A stretch of 64,000 nucleotides of DNA from Turicibacter bilis (GCF_024499055.1 NZ_CP071249.1:1465001-1529000), one strand, 5' to 3'; counted from the stretch's first letter, positions 39,723 through 49,805 are shown. The notes: generated by a model from the sequence alone, not told the origin. Numbers and translations are program-made.

Positions 39723-40787
39723 TTAGTCTTGAGCGGCTAATTTACGTTTTTGTTCTTCTGTAATTAAAGCTTCAACAACTGGCTCTAATTTACCTTCCAT
39801 AACGCGGTCTAACTGTTGGATAGTGAATCCAATACGGTGGTCAGTGACACGGTTTTGTGGATAGTTGTAAGTACGGATTTTTTCAGAGCGTTCACCTGTT
39901 CCGATTTTAGAACGACGTTCTTCACCTTCAGCCTCTAAACGCTCTTGTAAGATTGAATCATAGATACGAGCCTTTAATACTTTTAAGGCATTGGCTTTAT
40001 TTTCGTGTTGTGATTTTCCGTCCTGACATGATACAACGATTCCAGTTGGAACGTGAGTTAAACGTACCGCTGATTTAGTTGTATTTACTGACTGTCCTCC
40101 AGGTCCTGATGAACAGAAAGTATCAACACGGATATCATTCATACTTACTTCGATATCTACATCTTCAGCCTCTGGCATAACTAAAACAGTTGCTGTTGAT
40201 GTGTGGATACGTCCTTGAGATTCAGTGGCAGGGACACGCTGTACACGGTGTGCTCCTGATTCATATTTCATGTGAGAGTATACACTTTCACCTGAGATCA
40301 TGAACTCAACTTGTGACATCCCTCCAGATTCAGAGTAGTCAACGTTCATGACTTGAATTTTCCATCCTTTTACCTCAGCATATTTTGTATACATACGGTA
40401 TAAGTCTGATGCGAAGATATTTGCTTCATCTCCACCCGCAGCTCCACGGATCTCAACGATTACGTTTTTCTCATCGTTGGGATCTTTAGGAATTAATAAG
40501 ATTTCTAAACGCTCTTCTAATTGTGGAAGGCGTGGTTTTAACTCTTCTAATTCCATTTCGGCCATTTCACTAATTTCTGGATCAGAGTCTTTTGCCATTT
40601 CTTTTAAATCTTCAATTGAAGCTGCAATTTCTTTATATTCAGTATACACATTAACTGTCTCTTCAAGACCACGTTGTTCTTTTGATAATTCAGTTAATTT
40701 TTTAATATCAGTAACGATTGCAGGATCAGCCATCATTTCGTTAATTTTTTCATAACGCTCTAAGATTGCCTCTAAACGTTCAAACAT
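39723..40787 (-). CDS. prfA: Peptide chain release factor 1 (RF1)
   Basis: 354 aa from MFERLEAIL at 40787, with a strong AGAGGAGG site; a longer frame adds 20 residues upstream of that site. Anticodon-like PAT motif in RVPATESQG and GGQ in [10 protein letters not shown]. Reads UAA and UAG. Downstream of dnaB by about 100 bp and closed by its own terminator. Confidence 0.97.
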   Translation of the reverse strand: MFERLEAILERYEKINEMMADPAIVTDIKKLTELSKEQRGLEETVNVYTEYKEIAASIEDLKEMAKDSDPEISEMAEMELEELKPRLPQLEERLEILLIPKDPNDEKNVIVEIRGAAGGDEANIFASDLYRMYTKYAEVKGWKIQVMNVDYSESGGMSQVEFMISGESVYSHMKYESGAHRVQRVPATESQGRIHTSTATVLVMPEAEDVDIEVSMNDIRVDTFCSSGPGGQSVNTTKSAVRLTHVPTGIVVSCQDGKSQHENKANALKVLKARIYDSILQERLEAEGEERRSKIGTGERSEKIRTYNYPQNRVTDHRIGFTIQQLDRVMEGKLEPVVEALITEEQKRKLAAQD

Positions 40788-40891
40788 AGTCGAATCCTCC
40801 TCTAATTGTTCATTCCTAATTATAATATAAGTCAAACGTATCGTCAAAATGTGTTTTATGTAAAACGCATCTTAAACTTAGATGTTTTTTA

Positions 40892-42253
40892 CTAGACGTC
40901 TGGGATGTGAGCTGACTCTGGAACATTAACCAGATTTTCGAATCGGCTGATTTCTTTTCTAAAGGCTAACTTAACTGTCCCGACAGCCCCACTACGGTGC
41001 TTCGCGAAAATAACTTCAACGATATTATCGTTTAATTCCGGATCCTTTTTATAGTAATCTTCACGATATAAGAAAGTAACGATATCGGCATCCTGCTCGA
41101 TACTTCCTGATTCACGTAAGTCTGACATCATTGGTCGCTTATCTTCACGATTTTCCACCTGACGTGATAACTGCGATAAAGCAATAACCGGGATTTTCAA
41201 CTCACGTGCCATCTCTTTTAACATACGTGAAATTTCAGAGACTTCTTGTTGACGATTCCCACCGTTAGCCTTGCTACCAGAAAGTAACTGTAAGTAGTCG
41301 ATCATTACTAATCCAAGACCTTTTTGTTGATGAAGTTGTCGACATTTTGCTCGCAATTCTCCAACACGAATACCAGGTGTATCATCGATATAAATGCCTA
41401 AATTACTTAATACATCGGTGGCAATTTTCAATGAACGCCAATCCGCCCCTTCTAAATTCCCAGTTTTTAAACGATGCGCTTCAATTCGTCCTTCGGCACT
41501 AACTAAACGGGATACGAGCTGATCGGCCCCCATCTCTAAGCTGAAAATGGCAACATTCACATGATTTAGCTTGGCCACGTTTTGCGCAATATTTAAGGCA
41601 AATGCGGTTTTCCCCATCGCAGGACGGGCAGCAACGATAATTAAGTCGTTATTTTGAAGACCCGAAGTCATATTATCAAGTGCGGTAAATCCAGTTGTTA
41701 ATCCAGTTACTTCACCTGTTGATTGAGATAAACGCTCAACGTTTTTAATAAAGTCAATGATGACATTATCGATTTGTTTAAAATCAGACCCTTGATTTAA
41801 TCGAGCTAAGCCTGAGAATTGTTGCTCAGCCGTATCAATTAAATCTTGAGTTGATGTCTCTGGATCATATCCTTGCTCAATTAGACTTTGAGCACGATTA
41901 ATGATTAAACGTGAAATTGATTTTTCTAAAACAATCTCGACATAATGCTCTGTATGTGCTGTCGTTGCGACACTTTCGTAAATCGTTAAGATGTACTCCA
42001 CACCACCAATTTCAGCAATACGTTTATGATCTTGAAGATACGCTGTAACTGTTGTCACATCGACCCCAATATTTTGGTCCAATAGGATCAGCATCGTTTC
42101 ATAAATAATGCGATGACGATGATGATAAAAATCATCTGGCTGTAATTTGAGTTTGACATCCTCACACACCTTTTCATCGAGCAACATGGCCCCAAGAATA
42201 GCTTGTTCAGCATCGGTGCTATGAGGCATCTGACGATTTGGCGATTCTAACAT
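40892..42253 (-). CDS. dnaB: Replicative DNA helicase (DnaB/DnaC type)
   Basis: 453 aa. N-terminal DnaB domain (PHSTDAEQAILGAMLLD, about 9-25), RecA-like helicase core with Walker A AARPAMGKTAFALN (about 207-220), Walker B VMIDYLQLL, and DLRESGSIEQDAD. It unwinds DNA ahead of the replisome (called DnaC in Bacillus). Follows rplI in the yybS-gdpP-rplI-dnaB operon, as in Bacillus. The ribosome site is poor (AAAGTTGGG before the ATG), hinting at modest expression or coupling. Confidence 0.97.
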   Translation of the reverse strand: MLESPNRQMPHSTDAEQAILGAMLLDEKVCEDVKLKLQPDDFYHHRHRIIYETMLILLDQNIGVDVTTVTAYLQDHKRIAEIGGVEYILTIYESVATTAHTEHYVEIVLEKSISRLIINRAQSLIEQGYDPETSTQDLIDTAEQQFSGLARLNQGSDFKQIDNVIIDFIKNVERLSQSTGEVTGLTTGFTALDNMTSGLQNNDLIIVAARPAMGKTAFALNIAQNVAKLNHVNVAIFSLEMGADQLVSRLVSAEGRIEAHRLKTGNLEGADWRSLKIATDVLSNLGIYIDDTPGIRVGELRAKCRQLHQQKGLGLVMIDYLQLLSGSKANGGNRQQEVSEISRMLKEMARELKIPVIALSQLSRQVENREDKRPMMSDLRESGSIEQDADIVTFLYREDYYKKDPELNDNIVEVIFAKHRSGAVGTVKLAFRKEISRFENLVNVPESAHIPDV

Positions 42254-42292
42254 GGGATACCCAACTTTCTAACGTTAATCTATCATAACCTC

Positions 42293-42736
42293 TTATTTTT
42301 CTTTGATTTGAACTGAAATAGTTGCGACTACTTCTGGATGTAAATGAATTGGAACACGTGCCATTCCTAATCCACGGATTGGTTCTTCTAAATCCATTTT
42401 ACGTTTATCTAATTTGATTCCGAATTGTTTTTGGAACTCTTCAGCAATTGCTTTTGTGCTAACTGAACCAAACACACGCCCGTTATCTCCTGATTTTACT
42501 TTAACAATCACTGTTTTTTGTTCTAAATCAGCTTTTAACTTTTTGGCTTCTTCTAAGCGTAACTCGGCTTGTTTTTCTTCTTCCGCTTGTTGAGCTTTTA
42601 ATTTATTCATATTTCCTGGCGTTGCATCCATCGCTTTATTTTGTTTAATTAGGAAGTTCGCAAAACCATTTGGAAAATCTTTAACTTCACCTTTTTTACC
42701 TTTACCTTTAACATCTTCTAACATAATTACTTTCAT
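42293..42736 (-). CDS. rplI: 50S ribosomal protein L9
   Basis: 147 aa. N-terminal RNA-binding domain with the signature [20 protein letters not shown], a long connecting helix (about 45-75), and a C-terminal domain. Its start overlaps the gdpP stop by 4 bp (ATGA), so the two are translationally coupled. Confidence 0.97.
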   Translation of the reverse strand: MKVIMLEDVKGKGKKGEVKDFPNGFANFLIKQNKAMDATPGNMNKLKAQQAEEEKQAELRLEEAKKLKADLEQKTVIVKVKSGDNGRVFGSVSTKAIAEEFQKQFGIKLDKRKMDLEEPIRGLGMARVPIHLHPEVVATISVQIKEK

Positions 42737-44721
42737 TTAGACTCACCACTTTCTTCTAACTCTTTAACAATAACTTCTTTTAATTGTAAAACAGCATCTT
42801 GTGTACTGCTACTACGCATTTGTGTTGCTGCATTATTTAAATGCCCACCACCACCCAGTTGTTCCATTAACACTTGAACATTCACATCACCTAGTGAACG
42901 AGCACTAATTCCAATGTACTGCTCATCAATACGTGAGATTACGAATGAAGCCTTAATATTTTGAACATTTAACAACTCGTCGGCTGTTTGAGCAATTTGA
43001 ACTTTTTCAAGCACCATCTCATCATCTGCACAAGCAATAATAAACTCATCTTTAAAGATTTCTGCTCGTTCAATGAGATGTGCCTTACTATAATAATTCT
43101 CAAGCGGCGTTCGGAGCAATTGCTGAACTAACTTCTCTTCCGCTCCTTTTTGTTTTAAAATAGCGGCCGTTTCATACGTTCGTCGTCCCGTATGATACGA
43201 GAATCGACGCGTATCAACAATAATTCCCGCTAACATAATCGAAGCTTCTAATGGCGTCATTTTAATTTTCTGTGAATAGTAATCGAACATATCCACAACT
43301 AATTCGACCGTTGATGAGGCATAAGGCTCCGCAAACGAAAGCACCGAATCAATCACATCAACGCCTCGTCGATGATGATCAAAGACAGCGACTTTCTTAG
43401 CACGCGGTAAAAGTGCTGGCTCTATCACCATTTTTGGATCCTGCGTATCCGCAACTACTAGTAACGTATTTTTGGTCATTAATTCAATCGCTGCTTCACT
43501 TGAAATGAAATACTTTTTCAACTTTTCATCTTTTAAAATTTCATCAACAAAATTTTTAGCTGTTTTATCTAGCTCCTCCTGCTTTAAAACAATGTAAGCT
43601 TCTTTCTTTGAAGCAATTCCCATTCGTAATAATCCGATACTGGCTCCAATCGCATCCACATCCGGATAACGATGTCCCATAATAATGACACGTTCACTAT
43701 CACGAACTAAACGCTCATAAGCTTGTGCATTCACACGCGCACGAACACGATTACGTTTCTCAACTGGATTTGTTTTTCCACCGTAGAATAAAAACTTATC
43801 ATCACTTGCGATTTTAATCGCTACTTGATCCCCCCCACGGCTTAGTGCTAAATCTAACATATAATTCGCACGTTGTCCAAGTTCAGAAAAACTATCGTAT
43901 CCAGTTGCTAACCCGATACTAATCGTTAACATAATATCTTTTTCTTTAGCTGCTTCGCGAACCTTATCAATAATCGTAAATTTCGTCTCGCGAAGTTGCT
44001 GTAACACCTCGTACGGCATCATTAAAACAAAACGGTCACTAGCTGTCGTTCGAATATAGATTTTATGCTGATCGGCCCACTGCATAATAATCGAAATGAT
44101 TTTTCCATAGAATTCACTTTTTTCTTGTTCATTTAAATTATGAAAGACCTCGTCATAATTATCCATCACAAGAACTCCAACAACGGGCTGTTCATTGACA
44201 TATTTTCGTGATAACTCTGTATACTCTGTATAATCTGTAAAATACATCAATCGTTCATCTTTCATATGTAACACTTGATACGTCTGTTGATTAACAGTTA
44301 TCTTAAATGATTCCTCATCACCAAGCGATCGATTATAGAGTTGTTCACTTAAATCCTTTAACACCTTATCATGTAAATCTTGATTAAAAACGCGCTTTAA
44401 ATACCCATTAAACCAAACAATTTCATAAGCTTCATCATAAAGTAAAATCCCCATCGGTAATTGATTAAACGCTGTTTCCCCTGCATGCTTGACACGATAC
44501 GAAATCGATTCAATCTTCTTTAGCGTATCCGCTTTATAGTGAAAATAAGCATTCACACGATAGATAGCATCTCCTACAAAATATAAGAAGATGATTAGAG
44601 AGATCACATCAGATTGATAATAAGCATAAATTCCAGTCACTACTAAAGAAACAATAGAAATCACCAGATATCCAAGATGATCTTGATATTCTTCTAACCA
44701 TTTCCTAATCTTTTTCACCAT
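42733..44721 (-). CDS. gdpP: Cyclic-di-AMP phosphodiesterase GdpP
   Basis: 662 aa from the ATG at 44721 after AGGTGG. Two TM helices (about 17-55), PAS domain (about 85-165), degenerate GGDEF (about 175-310, SRGGDQ in place of GGDEF), DHH domain (about 340-500, with [13 protein letters not shown] and VFDHHRRG) and DHHA1 (about 580-655, [12 protein letters not shown]). It hydrolyses c-di-AMP to pApA, which sets potassium and osmotic balance and beta-lactam tolerance. All catalytic motifs are intact. Confidence 0.96.
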   Translation of the reverse strand: MVKKIRKWLEEYQDHLGYLVISIVSLVVTGIYAYYQSDVISLIIFLYFVGDAIYRVNAYFHYKADTLKKIESISYRVKHAGETAFNQLPMGILLYDEAYEIVWFNGYLKRVFNQDLHDKVLKDLSEQLYNRSLGDEESFKITVNQQTYQVLHMKDERLMYFTDYTEYTELSRKYVNEQPVVGVLVMDNYDEVFHNLNEQEKSEFYGKIISIIMQWADQHKIYIRTTASDRFVLMMPYEVLQQLRETKFTIIDKVREAAKEKDIMLTISIGLATGYDSFSELGQRANYMLDLALSRGGDQVAIKIASDDKFLFYGGKTNPVEKRNRVRARVNAQAYERLVRDSERVIIMGHRYPDVDAIGASIGLLRMGIASKKEAYIVLKQEELDKTAKNFVDEILKDEKLKKYFISSEAAIELMTKNTLLVVADTQDPKMVIEPALLPRAKKVAVFDHHRRGVDVIDSVLSFAEPYASSTVELVVDMFDYYSQKIKMTPLEASIMLAGIIVDTRRFSYHTGRRTYETAAILKQKGAEEKLVQQLLRTPLENYYSKAHLIERAEIFKDEFIIACADDEMVLEKVQIAQTADELLNVQNIKASFVISRIDEQYIGISARSLGDVNVQVLMEQLGGGGHLNNAATQMRSSSTQDAVLQLKEVIVKELEESGESK

Positions 44722-44737
44722 TACCACCTACCTTTCA

Positions 44738-45655
44738 TTATGATTTTTTAACAGCAAATCGCTCACGGTAATCGAACAACGCATCCATCACCCCGAGCAC
44801 CGAAATAAACATTGAGAAGCTAGACATTAAAGCAAAAATAATAATAAAAGTTCCAAATCCTCTCTTATTACGAGATCTAAAATAAGACATTGCCACCACA
44901 ATCCCCTGTAATAAGAACAACGTGTTTAAAAGCATAATGACATTCATCAATACAACATTTACTGCATGATTTGGAATAAATACAATCGCCACTTGACTAA
45001 TTAATAAAGTCACTGCTAATTTCGCACCTAATTGGAAACGGTTAACATTTCCACGTTTAGTAACTTCATAATTCATACGTTTAAGAACGTTAGTTGCAAC
45101 CGTATCACTTAAAAACGCTGAAGCTAATCCCATTAAGATAAGAATCGTTGGTAATAACGTCGTCATCATTGTACTAACCATATTTTGAACTGGTAACAGC
45201 ATCTCAGCATTATTCGCTGGTAAAAAAGCTGACATAGCTTCAAGCATCCCATTCATTTCATCCGCCATTTGTGCCATGGATTCTTGGAGATTTAATCCTG
45301 TAACCACATAAGTTAAAATTGGAAACGAAATGACTGATACAATTGCTGCATTTAAAAGACGTTGCCAATACGGCCATTTCTTTATAATCCCAATACCAAT
45401 CAGAGCACCCATCAACCCATAATTCAAGGTTGTAACTAGTCCATAAACTGAGCCAAATAAAAATGTTCCAATAAAGCACCCAATCAATAACCATAACACA
45501 TCTCGAACTCGATTTGTCGTGACTGAATAAACAATGAGTGGAATAGGTAATAAAATCGACATGATTGTCGGCAAAACTCCAATATTATATAAAACAAAAA
45601 AGACCATATAAATGGCTAGCATAATTGCCGCGTTAACAAGCGACTTCGTCTTCAT
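44738..45655 (-). CDS. yybS: YybS/DUF2232 family membrane protein
   Basis: 305 aa with about eight TM helices over the whole length. The DUF2232 family lies directly before gdpP in many Firmicutes, as here (10-bp gap); fold predictions resemble substrate-binding S components of ECF transporters, but the function is unknown. The start has AAGGGGG 8 nt upstream. First gene of the yybS-gdpP-rplI-dnaB unit. Confidence 0.88.
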   Translation of the reverse strand: MKTKSLVNAAIMLAIYMVFFVLYNIGVLPTIMSILLPIPLIVYSVTTNRVRDVLWLLIGCFIGTFLFGSVYGLVTTLNYGLMGALIGIGIIKKWPYWQRLLNAAIVSVISFPILTYVVTGLNLQESMAQMADEMNGMLEAMSAFLPANNAEMLLPVQNMVSTMMTTLLPTILILMGLASAFLSDTVATNVLKRMNYEVTKRGNVNRFQLGAKLAVTLLISQVAIVFIPNHAVNVVLMNVIMLLNTLFLLQGIVVAMSYFRSRNKRGFGTFIIIFALMSSFSMFISVLGVMDALFDYRERFAVKKS

Positions 45656-45693
45656 CTAAAAGACCCCCTTCATAAATGCCAATTAACGTCTCT

Positions 45694-45699
45694 ATTATA
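45694..45699 (-). promoter_or_regulatory. Extended -10 promoter of the yybS-gdpP-rplI-dnaB operon
   Basis: Minus strand TGGTATAAT about 40 bp before the yybS start codon; no clear -35, compatible with an extended -10 promoter. Confidence 0.6.
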
Positions 45700-45900
45700 C
45701 CACAATTTGAGCTGAATATATATTCACTTATATAGGGGCACAGCCACATTTTCATTTTAAATGGACGTCTATAAAAATTTTTATCTTTTTCTAGCAACTA
45801 TTCCTTTTGCTCATTCAAAAAAGATTCATCTGAATAAACTATTATTGAAATGAGGGTTCGATAAACAAATCTTCATTTCACCTGTTAGATTCTAAACTAA

Positions 45901-47340
45901 AAATCAAATCCAAACCAACATACACAATATAATCTAACAGTTTCTTGATCAGACCATTAACTAATCCCACAATAATATAACAAATCCTCCATCTTATTGT
46001 TTTCTGTCATCATTCCTTTATCACATAACTTATTTCATAAAACATCATCAAATTAACATTCCTCCATTCATAACTTCATCATCACTCATTTATCTCATCT
46101 ATCACCTTTAACATTCATACGTTTGATCAAGACATCTGAATATTTGAAACTTAATACACTCTTCTTATTATAGCCCATTCACTGCTACACTAAACAACAC
46201 ACCTTCCGAGCAAAATGAACTTCACTCATCATTATAACACCACACTACTTGTTTACGTCAGCTTTTAACCACTACTCATTCACACAATCCAGCCACACCT
46301 ATACTAATACATCAACCTTTAAACTAATACCACCATCCACTATCACAATACATTTATACTCATCCTTCCCCCACACTCCATACATTCAAACGACAATCCC
46401 TACTAATTAGTCAGTTTTATATCCACCACATCTTATACTAAAAAATAAACTTATCCCTAATAGTACATTTAGCCACATCCTTACTTCAAACTTGTAAATT
46501 CAAACCATATTTCATGCCAATTAACTAGTTTTACATCCACCACAATTATCCCAAAACAAACTCCCTTTCTAACCATATACTCATACACATACCTACTACA
46601 TCATCCGTATATTCAAACCACATTTTGTACTAACCCACCAGTTTTACATACAGCACACTTACACTAAAAAACATATTCATTTTTACCTCAAAATTCACAC
46701 ATTCAAACTAAATATCCTCCTAATCACTCAGTTTTAAACGCATCACATCTAAAACAAAATCCCCAAAAGCATTCAGTACATTTAAAGCATAGGATTTCTA
46801 ATATAATCATGACTCACTCCAACCAAAAACACAGTCCTTATCATAACAGTATAAAACCACACTTGTACTCACTCTTACCATTCACTATGAAACATGATAA
46901 AACTATAGCCTAGTATATAAAGCAAAAACACATTAAGGACCGAACTAATAATTGTACATTTAATCTATTAAAAACTCTTCTAACATTTATCATACACTCA
47001 CTCTCCTCATCCAACTAATCCGCAGAATCTTCATTCCTTAAACTCATCTATCTGTTGAAACACTGTATCCTCATTATCATTACAATCACTCTATGAACAT
47101 TGCAAATCTCTATCATCATCTTAGCAACCATTACATCTACACACTTACTTATCACTCATCCTCACCATTTAATTACTAGCATTCAAATTAATTAATATAG
47201 CTCTGTATTCGGTACAATCTCATCACAATCTAACTTCAAATATTCAGATTTATTAAATTATTTATCTCTGAATTCTTCATTTAACTTCAACCTCCAATAC
47301 CATTTAAAAAGATAAAATTCTCCTATTTATCTTCTAACCT
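45901..47340. other. 1.44-kb non-coding tract nearly devoid of G on the + strand
   Basis: By hand count G is about 67 of 1440 bases (roughly 5%); in 46261-46740 it is 16 of 480 (3%) against about 143 C (30%). A, T and C are otherwise mixed, so this is not simple A/T richness. Both strands are full of stop codons and no ORF of note exists. With so few G the + strand RNA could hardly fold; the minus strand RNA would be G/U/A only. A degenerate repeat of about 113 bp lies inside. It sits between rpsR and yybS, neighbours in Bacillus, and so interrupts a conserved block. Function unknown. Confidence 0.75.
46384..46770. repeat. Degenerate tandem repeat, period about 113 bp
   Basis: The block 'ATTCAAAC' recurs at 46384, 46498, 46611 and 46701, and the block 'AGTTTTA(T/C)AT(C/A)CA(C/G)CACA' at 46413, 46527, 46640 and 46730 (last copy diverged): spacings 114, 113 and 90. 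Between blocks the sequence has drifted, with all copies keeping the low-G composition. Confidence 0.6.
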
Positions 47341-47420
47341 CAACTAGTGATCATCATCTCATCCTTAATACGGAGATAAATAACGATTCATTTAAATCAT
47401 ACGATCCACTTTTATAATAA

Positions 47421-47445
47421 AAGAGGACCTCTTTCAGGTCCTCTT
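47421..47445. terminator. Terminator-like hairpin at the right edge of the G-poor tract
   Basis: Stem AAGAGGACCT/AGGTCCTCTT with a 5-nt loop; on the minus strand followed by TTATTATA. No intact gene ends here; just upstream on the minus strand are short in-frame fragments (ending EQEVKLILALK, and IIIDEAYQGNR further on) that may be debris of a lost gene at 47446-47700. Confidence 0.6.
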
Positions 47446-47752
47446 TGCTATTTTAACGCTAAAATTAACTTCACTTCTTGTTCTTCTTCACCTGTCGATA
47501 ACTATTTAACCCCTATACTCTCATATAAATACTTCGCTACCGTAAGTCGTCACTAAAGAAGTTACATTCTACTGCTTTTTTTACCCATAAAATAAAACTT
47601 CCTTACCCTATCTATTTCCTTGATAGGCCTCATCGATGATAATTTCCCCAAATTTTAAATTTCCTTATAAAAAACACTTAATTTTTTTAGGTATAGGTAT
47701 ATAATTAGAAGTGTAGTTATTTCATTATAATGTTTTATGAGGAGTGAAGAAG

Positions 47753-47920
47753 ATGGAAAAAAACAATTCTTATAACCCATTTCGTTTATTAAGTGATGCC
47801 CACTTAACAGAAGACATGAGTTGCTGTACAGATACTTACTTATTAGATCGCTCAACAATGAAAGTTGAACCATGTGAAGTAATTGCTAATGCTGAGCAAG
47901 CAAAAGAAGAAGAAAAATAA
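47753..47920 (+). CDS. Uncharacterised 55-aa protein with paired cysteines
   Basis: ATG with AGGAG 8 nt upstream, TAA at 47918, and a strong terminator 6 bp later: a complete single-gene unit on the + strand although too short for most gene finders. Sequence features: MEKNNSYNPFRLL start, Cys24-Cys25 in MSCCTDTYLLD, Cys41 in VEPCEV, and an acidic/Lys tail KEEEK. No signal peptide or TM helix. Codon pattern is gene-like. TATAAT-like hexamers lie upstream (around 47699 and 47725) without good -35 boxes. I do not recognise a family. It could be a small metal- or redox-binding protein or a peptide precursor. Confidence 0.7.
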   Translation: MEKNNSYNPFRLLSDAHLTEDMSCCTDTYLLDRSTMKVEPCEVIANAEQAKEEEK

Positions 47921-47925
47921 TTAAC

Positions 47926-47957
47926 AAGAACAGGACACTCATCCTGTTCTTTTTTTA
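47926..47957 (+). terminator. Terminator of the 55-aa gene
   Basis: Perfect 10-bp stem AAGAACAGGA/TCCTGTTCTT, 6-nt loop, T7 tail on the + strand. Confidence 0.93.
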
Positions 47958-48427
47958 TCCACCTTATAGAATTGTAGAAAGAATCATAAACACCTAGCGT
48001 AAGCTTTATAGCAAGCTTTCTCAGCATTGAAATGTACACCCCAATGAATAGCTGACTGTCAAAATCAAGACATTTATATCGTATGTACATCCTAATTTAC
48101 AGCTGACTGTCTTTTCGCTCCTAACAAAAAGGAATATTTTCGAGCTCTCTCAATTACTAAGCATATAACATCTTTTTTCATCATAAATTACAATATGAAT
48201 CATTATCATAAGAGTAGTAATAGTTAAATCCTAACTACCAAACTATAAATAGTGTCACTTTTATCATCACCTACAGTATCCACATTAACTTCTTGGGCCA
48301 AAGGAGTAAAAGAACTATTACGCATATCTTTAAATTTAGTTTATTCCTAAAATATCGCTTCGACTCTCACCTCAGATAAAAAAGATAGCTCATCAAAGCC
48401 ATTAAAGATGGCTAGATGAGCGACAAA
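47958..48427. other. Gap with a short direct repeat and a hairpin, no gene
   Basis: A 29-bp imperfect direct repeat (48032-48060 and 48083-48111, about 24 of 29 identical, ending AGCTGACTGTC) and a strong hairpin at 48392-48425 (GCTCATC..AGCCAT/ATGGCT..GATGAGC) followed by TATCTTTTTT on the minus strand, a second terminator after the RNA candidate at 48428-48565. Nothing else seen. Confidence 0.5.
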
Positions 48428-48565
48428 AAAACCACCTTCTATTGAAGGTGGCGTTAAAACTTGAATATTTTTAATAATTGGGCCCTGATGCAAATATCTC
48501 TGTTGCGAGATTCGCCAGAAGAAACGAATGTTTCTTTTACATCGTCTGACGAATAATAAAGGTTA
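48428..48565 (-). ncRNA. Candidate small structured RNA with a three-way junction and terminator
   Basis: Lies between the rpsR terminator and the next terminator. Minus strand folding by eye: P1 GATGTAA/TTGCATC (48537-48543 with 48487-48493, one G-U), P2 AAGAAAC-ATTC-GTTTCTT (48519-48536), P3 ATCTC-GCAACA-GAGAT (48496-48511), then an AT linker and terminator CCACCTTC-AATA-GAAGGTGG with T7 (48425-48450). No ORF. A TATTAT box lies just 5' of P1. It does not match any riboswitch or housekeeping RNA that I know, so it is only a candidate. Confidence 0.4.
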
Positions 48566-48578
48566 GCTTATGTTTTAT

Positions 48579-48605
48579 AAAAAAATGGCGCGAAAGTCCG
48601 CGCCA
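48579..48605 (-). terminator. Terminator of the rpsF-ssb-rpsR operon
   Basis: Stem TGGCGC/GCGCCA with loop GGACTTTC and T7 on the minus strand. Confidence 0.92.
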
Positions 48606-48627
48606 CTCTGTAAACAATGTGTTATTA

Positions 48628-48861
48628 CTATTCAGCAGAGAATGGTAATAATGCCATGTGACGAGCACGTTTAATAGCAACTGTTAATTCACGTTGGTAT
48701 TTAGCGCTTGTTCCTGTTACACGACGAGGTAAGATTTTTCCACGATCAGATACGAAACGTTTTAATAAATCTACATCTTTGTAGTCGATTTTCGTAATTT
48801 TGTTTGTAGTGAAATAGCAAACTTTACGACGACGACGTCCTCCACGACGGAATTGAGCCAT
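48628..48861 (-). CDS. rpsR: 30S ribosomal protein S18
   Basis: 77 aa from [12 protein letters not shown] at 48861 with AGGAGGA upstream; the longer frame to 48879 overlaps this site. Family signature [26 protein letters not shown] in the middle. With S6 it binds 16S rRNA and also the rpsF leader. Only one Cys near the N-terminus (VCYF), so it is the zinc-free form. Confidence 0.97.
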   Translation of the reverse strand: MAQFRRGGRRRRKVCYFTTNKITKIDYKDVDLLKRFVSDRGKILPRRVTGTSAKYQRELTVAIKRARHMALLPFSAE

Positions 48862-48913
48862 GATAGTTCCTCCTAACATCTTTTAAAATTATTTTTTATA
48901 TGTTATTTAAAAA

Positions 48914-49480
48914 TTAAAATGGTAAATCATCATCAGAAATATTAATAGTTGAGCTGAAATCTGGCTCATTATTAAATGATTGCGATGGATTTCCGAAGCC
49001 TTGATCCATACTTGGTGCTCCTCCGAAAGGATTTCCACCAAAGCCATTTGATGCTGGCGCTTGTTGTTGGAATGATGGCGTACCACCGTATCCACCTCCA
49101 AAGCCTCCACCAAAGTCTTGTGATGGTTGAGCTCCAAAGTTTCCTCGATCAGCAGATGCAGAGCGTGGTTCTAAGAACTGTACGCTATCGCACACCACAT
49201 CTGTTGTATAACGCATTGATCCATCCTGAGCCTGATAGCTACCTGTTTCAATACGTCCTTCCACTCCAATAAGAGATCCTTTACGTAAAAACTTCGCCAT
49301 ATTCTCAGCTTGGCCGCGCCATGCAACACAGTTAATGAAATCTGCTTGGCGTTCTCCATTTTGACTAGTGAAAGTGCGATTAACCGCAATACTGAATCGC
49401 AAGTTTGCGATCCCATTAGTTGTATACTTTAGTTCTGGATCACGAGTTAATCGCCCTACTAAAACAACGCGATTAATCAT
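48914..49480 (-). CDS. ssb: Single-stranded DNA-binding protein
   Basis: 188 aa. OB fold about 1-108 (MINRVVLVGRLTRDPELKYT start), Gly/Gln/Asn-rich linker (about 115-170) and the acidic interaction tip DDDLPF. Binds ssDNA at forks and recruits partners such as RarA through the tip. Central gene of rpsF-ssb-rpsR, the standard Firmicute order. Confidence 0.97.
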   Translation of the reverse strand: MINRVVLVGRLTRDPELKYTTNGIANLRFSIAVNRTFTSQNGERQADFINCVAWRGQAENMAKFLRKGSLIGVEGRIETGSYQAQDGSMRYTTDVVCDSVQFLEPRSASADRGNFGAQPSQDFGGGFGGGYGGTPSFQQQAPASNGFGGNPFGGAPSMDQGFGNPSQSFNNEPDFSSTINISDDDLPF

Positions 49481-49511
49481 TTATACCACCCTCACTTAGT
49501 ACATTAAAATC

Positions 49512-49799
49512 TTATTCTTCTTCTTTGATAGCGATGTAACGGATAACATCTTCGCTGATTCCAGCTAAACGATCAAATTCGTTTTTAGCTTCGATTGAAG
49601 AGTTAACTGTCATTACTACGTAGTAACCTTTTGTGAAATCTTCGATAGCGTATGCTAAATCACGCATACCCCACTCTTTAGTTTCAACGATTTCCGCACC
49701 CATGTTAGTGAACATGTTTTGGAAGTTAGCGATTACTGCTTTGCGTCCTTCTTCTTCTAAGTTAGGACGAACGATGTACATAATTTCGTATTTTCTCAT
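49512..49799 (-). CDS. rpsF: 30S ribosomal protein S6
   Basis: 95 aa. Ferredoxin-like fold, MRKYEIMYIVRPNLEE start and DLAYAIEDFTKGYYV centre. First gene of the operon; autoregulated with S18 through the leader just upstream. Ribosome site AGAGGAGG lies within the leader's 3' side. Confidence 0.97.
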   Translation of the reverse strand: MRKYEIMYIVRPNLEEEGRKAVIANFQNMFTNMGAEIVETKEWGMRDLAYAIEDFTKGYYVVMTVNSSIEAKNEFDRLAGISEDVIRYIAIKEEE

Positions 49800-49805
49800 T
49801 ATATT

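Noticed and set aside
46384-46770. CRISPR array
   Set aside because: Repeats are too diverged, have uneven spacing and no nearby cas genes.
47655-48090. Minus strand ORFs of 72 and 84 codons around the 55-aa gene
   Set aside because: They run antisense through the small gene and its terminator and lack ribosome sites. The + strand ORF has all the signals.
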